A DNA stretch of 64,000 nucleotides from [Phormidium] sp. LEGE 05292. GTDB lineage: Bacteria > Cyanobacteriota > Cyanobacteriia > Cyanobacteriales > Aerosakkonemataceae. Position numbers and translations under genes: made by a program. Position 1 is the first letter of the stretch. Each line of letters starts with the position of its first letter. The notes under the pieces are model-generated. The model had not been told where the DNA came from, searched no databases, and worked only from the letters and a program-made list of their open reading frames with translations. Location of the stretch: the NCBI RefSeq assembly GCF_015207735.1, contig NZ_JADEWG010000015.1, forward strand, positions 1 to 64,000. Direction: 5' to 3'. Positions 37,466-45,150 of this stretch are shown here, piece by piece.

Positions 37466-40400
37466 ATGAAGACAGCTAACGAAACTAACATAGCTCTTCG
37501 GCATAAAAGTATGAAAATGCTTCTTATAGAAGACAATTTAGATGATGTAGAATTAATTAGGAAAATATTGTTAGAAACCTATACAGAAACGAGCTTAAAT
37601 TTTACTAATGTTGACTGTCTGCAAGCAGGTATACAAGTTTTAAGTGAAACAAAGTTTGATGTAGTTTTATTGGATTTAACGTTACCTGATAGCCAAGGAT
37701 TAGAAACAATTATTCATGTGAAAAATTACGTGGCAAAAACTCCGATTGTGGTCATGTTAACAAGTAATGACCAAAAATTAGCTTTGTCAGCAATTCATGG
37801 AGGCGCACAGTTCTATTTAGTAAAAAGCAGTATTGATAGTCAGATTTTACTTAATGGTTTAGAATATGCTGTGGAACGCCAGCGCACAGAAAATGAAGTT
37901 CATTTATTGTTAGAAGCAACTACGGCTATTAGTCAGTCCCAAGATCATAATGAAGCTTTAGCAGTGACTTTGGATTTATTGTGTAAGCATATCAATTGGG
38001 ATTTTGGTGAAGCTTGGATTGCTAATGATTATCAAAAGTTAAATTATAGTCCTGGTTGGTATATTGGCGATCGCCGATTAGAAGAATTTGTCGAACATAG
38101 CCAAAATTTAAAACTTTTACCCGGTGAAGGCTTACCTGGCAGAGTTTTTTTGTCAGGTAAACCTGAATGGATAGAAGACCTTTATTCAATTGAAAAATCA
38201 AGTTTTTTGCGGTTGGAAATTACAGCTAAATTGGGGTTAAAAAGCTGTTTCGCTGTACCGATTATTGGCGATACTAAAGTATTAGCTGTCCTAGTCTTTT
38301 TTAAAAAAGAGAAAACTGGCGAAGACCAACATTTGCTAGAGCTTTTAAATGCTGTAGCTACACAGTTAGGTTCACATATTCAACGCAAAAAAATCGCAGA
38401 TGCTTTACAGTTAAGTGAGGAACGGTTACATTTAGCGATCGCTGCAAGCAATTTAGGTTTATGGGATTGGAATATTAGGACAGAAGAAGTATATTTTAAC
38501 TCTTACTGGAAGCAGATGTTAGGTTATAAAGAAACAGAAATAGAGAATAATTTTACGAATTGGGAACAACTTATACACCCTGAAGATTTGCCGAGAGTAT
38601 TGCAAATTTTAAATGATAATTTAGAAGGTTCTACTGATTGCTATGCTGTGGAATTTAGAATGCAAACTAAATCTGGCGAATGGAAGTGGATATTTTCTCA
38701 GGGAAAGGTAGTATTGCGGGATGAGTTGGGAAAACCTTTACGGATGACGGGAACTCATCAAGATATTAGCGATCGCAAAAAAGCAGAAGAAGCTAACTCA
38801 GAACTGACACGCAAGTTTCAAGAGTCCCAAAAAATTGCTCACATTGGCAATTGGGAATTCGATGTATTGGCAGGAACAATTACTTGGTCAGATGAACTAT
38901 CTCGAATTTTAGGTGTAACATCAAATAAAATAGCCAGTTTTGATGAACTAATAGAATTAATTCACCCTGAAGATAGGGAAGCATTTTTAAATGTTGTAGA
39001 AACAGCCTTAACTGAAGGTACACCTTATGAAATCGATCATCGAATTATTCGTCCTGATGGAGTAATCAGATATCTTAATAGTAAAGGAAAAGCATTACGC
39101 GCTAACCATAAACCTCAACACCGCAATAAATTCGGCTATGTATTGCGGTTATTTGGTATTTCAATAGATATTACAGAACGTTATCAAGCAGAAGCAGCTT
39201 TACAACAGCAATTTTTAAGACAGCGTTTATTAGCTGCAATTATGGAACGGATTCGTCAATCTTTGAATTCGGAAGAAATTTTACAAACAGCAGTAGAAGA
39301 AGTGAGACGGTTTTTGTTAACCGATCGCGTAATTATTTACAGATTTAATCCTGATTGGAGTGGCATAACTGTTGTAGAATCGGTAGGTGAAGAATGGATG
39401 CCAATTTTAGGACTTGCAATTCAAGATAATTGCTTTGTTGAAAAGTATGTTCCGCTTTATCAACTGGGAAGAATTCGAGCGATAGAAGATATTTACAATG
39501 GTGAATTATATAGTTGTCATGCTGATACATTAGCAAAATTCCAAGTAAAAGCTAATATCGTTCTTCCTATATTACAAGGTGAAAAATTATGGGGATTATT
39601 AATTATTCATCATTGTAAAAGTATGAGAAAATGGCAAGATTCCGAAATTGATTGTTTAAAGCAAATTACTGTACAACTAGGAATTGCTATTCAGCAATCA
39701 ACTCTTTTTGAACAAGCGCAAATTGAAATTGTTGAACGTCAAAAAGCTGAGTTAGCTTTACGGGAAAGTGAAGCTAAATTGCAGGAAAAAAATCAAGAAT
39801 TAGAAATTACCTTAAAAGACTTAAAACAAACCCAAAGTCAATTAATTCAAAGTGAAAAAATGGTGAGTTTGGGTCAAATGGTAGCCGGAATAGCTCATGA
39901 AATTAACAACCCAATTAGTTTTATATATGGTAATCTCAATTATGCTAATCAGTATGTTCAACATCTTTTTAAATTAGTGCAATTATATGGTAGTTATTAT
40001 CCTAATCCACCTGATGAAATTCAGCAGCAAATCGCCGAAAATGACTTAGAATTTATTATGGAAGACTTTCCTAAACTTTTGATTTCTATGCAATCCGGTG
40101 CGGAAAGAATTGAAAAGATAGTAAAATCATTACGCACTTTCTCGCGCTTGGATGAAGCAGATATGAAGTCTGTGGATATTCATGAAGGGATAGAAAGTAC
40201 TTTAATGTTATTGCAAAGTCGTCTGAATTGTCCAGAGAAAAAATTAAAAATTCAGGTAATCAAATATTACAGCGAATTACCATTAGTAGAATGTTATGCA
40301 GGACAGCTAAATCAGGTAATTATGAATTTGCTATATAATGCGATTGAAGCATTAGAAGAAAAGCAAAAAAAACTGAGTATAAAAGAGAATTCTCCCGACC

Positions 40401-40735
40401 TTAGTACCATTACTATTAGGACTTATCTTTCTGCGCTCGGATATGTAGCAATATCAATTGCTGATAATGGTTGTGGCATACCTGAATCTATTCGTAAACG
40501 AGTATTTGACCCATTTTTTACTACTAAACCTGTGGGTCAAGGAACAGGTTTAGGCTTATCCGTTTCTCACTCAATTATTAAACATCACGGCGGTCAAATT
40601 ATCTGTAAATCCACATTCGGAAAAGGAACAGAATTTATTATAGAAATTCCTCTAACACAATGTAGTTCTATGGTACAAATGCCATTACAGCAGCAGGAGA
40701 ACCCGAACCATCTTTCAATCGTAAAATACCAATAA
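37466..40735 (+). CDS. Hybrid sensor kinase with a DXCF-type cyanobacteriochrome GAF domain
   Basis: The 1,089 residues have this order: receiver (about 17-133, MLLIEDNLDDVELI); GAF (about 145-305); two PAS domains (about 312-440 and 450-575); a second GAF (about 590-745); histidine kinase with His811 (GIAHEINNP); and an ATPase domain (DNGCGIPES, GTGLGLS). The second GAF has the bilin-binding Cys684-His685 (LYSCHADTL) and the DXCF motif at 654-657 (DNCF). The two cysteines are 28 residues apart, as I recall for TePixJ. This predicts covalent bilin attachment and blue/green-type photochemistry with a second reversible thioether. The output partner is unknown. The 3' end overlaps the convergent gene by 68 bp. 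Confidence 0.9.
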   Translation: MKTANETNIALRHKSMKMLLIEDNLDDVELIRKILLETYTETSLNFTNVDCLQAGIQVLSETKFDVVLLDLTLPDSQGLETIIHVKNYVAKTPIVVMLTSNDQKLALSAIHGGAQFYLVKSSIDSQILLNGLEYAVERQRTENEVHLLLEATTAISQSQDHNEALAVTLDLLCKHINWDFGEAWIANDYQKLNYSPGWYIGDRRLEEFVEHSQNLKLLPGEGLPGRVFLSGKPEWIEDLYSIEKSSFLRLEITAKLGLKSCFAVPIIGDTKVLAVLVFFKKEKTGEDQHLLELLNAVATQLGSHIQRKKIADALQLSEERLHLAIAASNLGLWDWNIRTEEVYFNSYWKQMLGYKETEIENNFTNWEQLIHPEDLPRVLQILNDNLEGSTDCYAVEFRMQTKSGEWKWIFSQGKVVLRDELGKPLRMTGTHQDISDRKKAEEANSELTRKFQESQKIAHIGNWEFDVLAGTITWSDELSRILGVTSNKIASFDELIELIHPEDREAFLNVVETALTEGTPYEIDHRIIRPDGVIRYLNSKGKALRANHKPQHRNKFGYVLRLFGISIDITERYQAEAALQQQFLRQRLLAAIMERIRQSLNSEEILQTAVEEVRRFLLTDRVIIYRFNPDWSGITVVESVGEEWMPILGLAIQDNCFVEKYVPLYQLGRIRAIEDIYNGELYSCHADTLAKFQVKANIVLPILQGEKLWGLLIIHHCKSMRKWQDSEIDCLKQITVQLGIAIQQSTLFEQAQIEIVERQKAELALRESEAKLQEKNQELEITLKDLKQTQSQLIQSEKMVSLGQMVAGIAHEINNPISFIYGNLNYANQYVQHLFKLVQLYGSYYPNPPDEIQQQIAENDLEFIMEDFPKLLISMQSGAERIEKIVKSLRTFSRLDEADMKSVDIHEGIESTLMLLQSRLNCPEKKLKIQVIKYYSELPLVECYAGQLNQVIMNLLYNAIEALEEKQKKLSIKENSPDLSTITIRTYLSALGYVAISIADNGCGIPESIRKRVFDPFFTTKPVGQGTGLGLSVSHSIIKHHGGQIICKSTFGKGTEFIIEIPLTQCSSMVQMPLQQQENPNHLSIVKYQ

Positions 40736-42467
40736 CTAAAGTTGTTCCTGTGGCAGGTAACTGTTCTAAATTAGTAAGATTTTCCAAAATAATTCGAGGT
40801 TTTTCTAACATTAAACTATTAACTGTAAAACAAGTATCTTGCCCGGAATCTACTCCATGAGTATCAATTCCTAAACCAAAAATTGTCCGTTCTTTGAGTA
40901 AAAATAAAACCGCTTCTTTGCTAATTCCCGGAAAGTGCATTTGTCCCGATAAATCGGAATTTAAAAACTGTTCATTGTCTAACCATTTTTCTTGCCAACC
41001 CGTATAAACTAGTAAGATGCTATCAGCAGTAATTTTACCGTTTTGTTGTTCCCAATCCCAAATATCATTGATAGTTAAGAGATAATCAGGATTAGTTTTT
41101 GCTTGATAACTAATATCAATTACTATCGCTGATTTAACCAAAGATGATGCTAAATATCGATCGATTCCAATTCCAGAACTGTGAAAACTTAAAGGTGCAT
41201 TGATATGTGTTGCGCTATGTTCTCCAAGGGAAAAACGCCGCAAATAGTAACCATCTTTTGCTAATTCGGCAACAGTTTCTAATTCTACTGTTGGGTCTCC
41301 AGGCCATTGGGGAATGTTAGTATCTATAATATGGCTAAGATGAATAACTTGGGAATATTTAATTGTTTTTTGTGGGGTTTTTGCATTAATTAATCTTTGC
41401 AAAGTTGCAGCTTTAATTTCTTGAGTTTGTCCAGAGACAGTAAAAACTAATGCTTCTCGATAAACTCTTTGTGCTGGATGAGATTTTAGGTTAGCTGCAC
41501 CACTAGAAACGGTAATTGCTGCATGAGCGCAACGTACTGCTAAGGCGATCGCCCAACTCCGCAATTTATGTTTCTCTACTAATGGCAAATCTGTGTTTTC
41601 TTGTGCTTCCTTAATTGCTTGACGACAATGATTAAATTCTGAATATAAATTAGCAAAACTTTCCTTAATAAAAGACAAAGATTTAGTTTTAGTAGCAGCT
41701 TCTACAATATCAATTCCTGCCAAAGCACAACCTAAAGCTAAAAAAGTAGTTTGTTTGAGGATACTTTTGCGATCGTTCTCATGAATCCAACCTTGAGGTT
41801 TAATAAAAACAACTTTTTCCTGTGCTAAAAACCATCCCTTCAAATCAGCAGCAACAGTATTAGTAGATGCCATCGCCGCTAATTTCATCGGTGCATCAAA
41901 ACTGATTAAACCTTGATTTTCCTGCTGAATTTCTACTAAAGGAACTACACCAAAAACCGCTTCACCATTAGGTAAAGTAGCAGCAACAATAAAATCAGAA
42001 AATATTTTCCAACCAGTTACCCAAGGTACTGTTCCTTCTATTAAAAAACCCCCTGTTACAGGAATTGCTTTAACAAGTGGTTCGCCATCCCGTCGCAAAT
42101 GAGAAAAACCAATCCCTAATAAACGCTTTCCCTGACTCATCAAAGGCAAATATTCTTGTTTTAAAGCCAGGTTTTCACTTTGAGAAATCATCGCCGCTGC
42201 ACTTTGATGTTGAGTTTGCAAAAATGCCAAAGCACCAGAATATCTAGCGATTAACTCTTGGTAATCATCAAATGTTTCTTGATTAACTGCTAAACCGCCC
42301 CATTCTTGAGGAATTCTTAAGCCTAATAATCCTAACTCTGCAAGTCCGTTGAGTGCTTTTTGCAATGCTTGAGAGTCATAATCTATCACTGCGGCGTTTG
42401 GTGCGATCGAGTTAATTAAGTAGGATTTAGTTTGCTCTAGCAAAGTATGTAATTGATTCATTTTCAT
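40668..42467 (-). CDS. Fused acyl-CoA dehydrogenase-like and cyclase (kynurenine-formamidase-type) protein
   Basis: Residues about 1-370 resemble an acyl-CoA dehydrogenase: LAELGLLGLRIPQEWGG, a flavin/substrate segment GTVPWVTGWKIFSDFI, and a helical C-terminal bundle. Residues about 375-599 match the cyclase family (PF04199-like): SHIIDTNIPQWPGDPTVEL, with a metal-binding segment EHSATHINAPLSFH in place of the usual HxGTHxDxPxH, and LGIDTHGVDSG. The joint product is unknown; oxidation plus hydrolysis of an acyl or aryl substrate is a guess. A 68-bp antiparallel overlap with the preceding kinase is at the 3' end. It is a single polypeptide without a frameshift. Confidence 0.85.
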   Translation of the reverse strand: MKMNQLHTLLEQTKSYLINSIAPNAAVIDYDSQALQKALNGLAELGLLGLRIPQEWGGLAVNQETFDDYQELIARYSGALAFLQTQHQSAAAMISQSENLALKQEYLPLMSQGKRLLGIGFSHLRRDGEPLVKAIPVTGGFLIEGTVPWVTGWKIFSDFIVAATLPNGEAVFGVVPLVEIQQENQGLISFDAPMKLAAMASTNTVAADLKGWFLAQEKVVFIKPQGWIHENDRKSILKQTTFLALGCALAGIDIVEAATKTKSLSFIKESFANLYSEFNHCRQAIKEAQENTDLPLVEKHKLRSWAIALAVRCAHAAITVSSGAANLKSHPAQRVYREALVFTVSGQTQEIKAATLQRLINAKTPQKTIKYSQVIHLSHIIDTNIPQWPGDPTVELETVAELAKDGYYLRRFSLGEHSATHINAPLSFHSSGIGIDRYLASSLVKSAIVIDISYQAKTNPDYLLTINDIWDWEQQNGKITADSILLVYTGWQEKWLDNEQFLNSDLSGQMHFPGISKEAVLFLLKERTIFGLGIDTHGVDSGQDTCFTVNSLMLEKPRIILENLTNLEQLPATGTTLVIGILRLKDGSGSPAAVMAFVP

Positions 42468-42478
42468 GATAATTATAA

Positions 42479-42853
42479 CAGTCCGTTGTAACGACTTCAG
42501 TCCTTGTCTTGTTAGCTAGTAGGACTAAAGTCCCTACAACGAACCAAATTGATCGCAGTCCGTTGTAACGACTTCAGTCGTTGTCTTGTTAGCTAGTAGG
42601 ACTGAAGTCCCTACAACGAACCAAATTGATCGCAGTCCGTTGTAGCGACTTCAGTCGTTGTCTTGTCAGCTAGTAGGACTGAAGTCCCTACAACGAACCA
42701 AATTGATCGCAGTCCGTTGTAGCGACTTCAGTCGTTGCCTTTTCAGCTAGTAGGACTGAAGTCCCTACAACGAACTAAATTGATCGTAGTCCGTTGTAGC
42801 GACTTCAGTCGTTGTCTTGTCAGCTAGTAGGACTGAAGTCCCTACAACGAACC
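42479..42853. repeat. Tandem array of five 77-bp hairpin repeats
   Basis: Units start at 42479, 42556, 42633, 42710 and 42787, exactly 77 bp apart. Each can fold end to end: CGTTGTAGCGACTTCAGTC pairs with GACTGAAGTCCCTACAACG with one mismatch around a roughly 20-nt loop. The array fills the 393-bp gap between the EcsC-like gene and the dehydrogenase-cyclase gene, both on the minus strand. No spacers of unique sequence exist, so it is not CRISPR. Confidence 0.92.
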
Positions 42854-42860
42854 TGTTTGA

Positions 42861-44855
42861 TTAGAGAGTAATTGCTTCTAGATTAATGTTGAATTTCTTA
42901 TTGATTGTTTCTATCACCTGACTTTCTTCCGGGGTAATTACTCCGTCTAACTGAGCAATTTTTTCACATTGCGCTAACAGAGGAACAGCAAAATCACTAT
43001 TAATTTGAGCTAGCAAACTTTCTAATGATGGGGGAGAATTACTATTAGCGGCTATCGCCTCCAAAGATGCTGGGCTAAGATTTAAAGTTTTTAATTCGGG
43101 CAACATTTCTTCCCAAGTTTTTTCGGGATTTCCAGCTAAATAAACATGAATCAAAATTTGATCCATGATGACTTCTTGGGAAATTGCACTCTTTAAAAAT
43201 TTTTGACTTTCTGACTGAGCAGTTTCTAAAGTCGCTTCCATTGTAATAGTTGGAGTTAGTTTTGCTTCATAAAAATGACAAGCTGCATATCCCAGTGCAT
43301 AAAGCAATGCTGCATTTGTACTTGCACCAATTGCGGCTCCAGCAAGAGGTATATTTCTGAGAAAACCCAATCCTGCTTTAACTGCATAACTGCTACCCAA
43401 ATTTAAAGCTTGACTACCACCAATAGACAAACCAAAAACAGCGAGAACTTCAGCTTTTCTTGCTGGTTCTCGTAAGTCAAATCCGTAAGCACAAGCAATT
43501 TGTAAAATCATTTCTGCTTGTATTGCTGTAGTTGCTGCTATATCAACAGCAAACATAGCAGCTGCTAATCCGGGAACCAAACTAGTAGCTAATCCTGACC
43601 CTCCAACATAGATAACTTTTTCTAGCATTATGCGATGTGCGATCGCATTTGGCTGTTCATGAGGATATTTTTCCTGAAGCCTTCTGACCTGAGTTTCAGC
43701 TTTAACTATATCAATTTGATCTAAAAGTTTTAGCAACCAATCTACTTGTGGTAGAGCTTTGGTAAATTGTTGTAATTGAGGATTGTTAGTAACTAAATCA
43801 AGGACATATCCTACGTTTTCTGGTGCTTGCATCGCAGCGTTACCAATTGCACCACCAACACCAACAGCAGTTTCAGCAACAGCTTTACTGGCACTAACAG
43901 CAGCACTTCCAACTACTCCAGCAGTTCCAACAGCTGCACCAGCGACACCTTTACTGGCACTAACAGCAGCACTTCCAACTACTCCAGCAGTTCCAACAGC
44001 TGCACCAGCGACACCTTTACTGGCACTAACAACAGCACTTCCAACCGCTCCAGCAGTTCCTACGGTTGCACTAGCGACACCTTTACTGGCACTAACAGCA
44101 GCACCTCCAACTGCTCCAGCAGCACCCTTCACTGCTCCTAACCATCCTCCCCAAGAAGAAGGTTGTTTTTTTACAGTTAATTGACTTGCTGGTTCAACAT
44201 TGACAATAGCAGCAGAAGATTGATCTTCATCAACTATTTCCGGTGTAATTACAATTGAATCTACCTGTTCATTTAACTCAAATTCTTCTTGCCAGTCAGG
44301 GAAATCATCGCCCGTCTGTTGTCCAAAAATCTTAACTTTTTGGCAGAATTGAATACCTAAATCAATCAATCCCTTACGAATAACTGAAACTACATAAACT
44401 TGCTCTGGAACTTGGGCTGATTCTACTTTTATTTGCAAACAATCATTTTTTAGAATAGCTTTTGCAGTACAGTCTTGTGAGTTCAACCACTGATTAATCA
44501 GTTTAATCAAAGCATTTATATCACCTTGTTTGGCAAGTTCTTCAAAGTTCGGTACATTCTGCGTCGCAACTTCAAATTCCTCATTCCAAGCAGGAAATTC
44601 TTCGCCTGTCTTTCGCCCAAAAACCTTAACTTTTTTAATAGATTCAGCCCCTAAATTGCTCATCCACTTATTAATTAATGGAACTAATAACTGTTGATTT
44701 GGTACTTGGGCAGCTTCCAGCATGATTTGTAAGCAATCGTTTTTCATGACAGCTTTCGCTGTAATACCTTTGGGTTGCAGGAAACGATTCATGAAAGTTG
44801 CGATCGCTTGTGCATTTCCCTGTTTAGCAAGTTCCGAGAGATTTTGTTGTTCCAT
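42861..44855 (-). CDS. EcsC-like protein with duplicated N-terminal domain and Ala/Gly repeats
   Basis: The 664 residues have four parts. Two ~93-residue homologous units (1-95 and 104-200) share the pattern LAKQG...TAKAxxKNDCLQI...KVKxFGxxTGxxFPxWxEEFE. An Ala/Gly/Val-rich stretch at about 232-345 follows, of near-identical 22-residue repeats (VSASKGVAGAAVGTAGVVGS). An EcsC-like region comes next (RIMLEKVIYVGGSGLATSLVPG, then AEMILQIACAYGFDL), with hydrophobic helices. The C-terminus is a short TerB-like segment (CEKIAQLDGVITPEE). It is probably membrane-associated. Function is unknown. Confidence 0.75.
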   Translation of the reverse strand: MEQQNLSELAKQGNAQAIATFMNRFLQPKGITAKAVMKNDCLQIMLEAAQVPNQQLLVPLINKWMSNLGAESIKKVKVFGRKTGEEFPAWNEEFEVATQNVPNFEELAKQGDINALIKLINQWLNSQDCTAKAILKNDCLQIKVESAQVPEQVYVVSVIRKGLIDLGIQFCQKVKIFGQQTGDDFPDWQEEFELNEQVDSIVITPEIVDEDQSSAAIVNVEPASQLTVKKQPSSWGGWLGAVKGAAGAVGGAAVSASKGVASATVGTAGAVGSAVVSASKGVAGAAVGTAGVVGSAAVSASKGVAGAAVGTAGVVGSAAVSASKAVAETAVGVGGAIGNAAMQAPENVGYVLDLVTNNPQLQQFTKALPQVDWLLKLLDQIDIVKAETQVRRLQEKYPHEQPNAIAHRIMLEKVIYVGGSGLATSLVPGLAAAMFAVDIAATTAIQAEMILQIACAYGFDLREPARKAEVLAVFGLSIGGSQALNLGSSYAVKAGLGFLRNIPLAGAAIGASTNAALLYALGYAACHFYEAKLTPTITMEATLETAQSESQKFLKSAISQEVIMDQILIHVYLAGNPEKTWEEMLPELKTLNLSPASLEAIAANSNSPPSLESLLAQINSDFAVPLLAQCEKIAQLDGVITPEESQVIETINKKFNINLEAITL
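43875..44120 (-). repeat. 66-bp tandem repeats in the EcsC-like gene
   Basis: About four 66-bp units code for VSASKGVAGAAVGTAGVVGS. Two central units are almost identical. Overlapping plus-strand frames here are only the repeat read on the other strand. Confidence 0.85.
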
Positions 44856-45150
44856 ATTTAGTTAGGTTAATCACACCTAACTCAAGTATTCCCAGCTACA
44901 ACAGAACACTAACACATTTAGCAAATTTCAGTGTTATGGTAATCTTAGAAAGTTACAGTCGAGACAATAGGTGTATCTAGGGGCGATGAGTTTCTAACCA
45001 AACTGGCAAATCAGGAATAGAATCAAAATCCAAAAGTGTTGATAGCTGTCATGATAGAACAGCTACCATCTAAAGTCCAGGTTGCTGCTATAACAAATAA
45101 TCAACACAATAGCAGTTAGTGCCATCACCTATTACCTAAGATATTCCGCA
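44856..45150. other. Divergent spacer before the U32 peptidase
   Basis: A 295-bp spacer. A TAGCTGT (45043-45049) / ACAGCTA (45059-45065) hairpin lies about 85 bp before the peptidase ATG. No gene is seen. Confidence 0.35.

Noticed and set aside
43783..44184. Ala/Pro/Thr-rich frames opposite the EcsC-like gene
   Set aside because: They are the antisense of the 66-bp repeats; the plus-strand frames have no independent support.
4820..45096. Identical 15-mer (GGTTGCTGCTATAAC) upstream of minC and of the U32 peptidase
   Set aside because: A 15-bp match between two places in 64 kb is expected by chance a few times; the distance to the start codon also differs.
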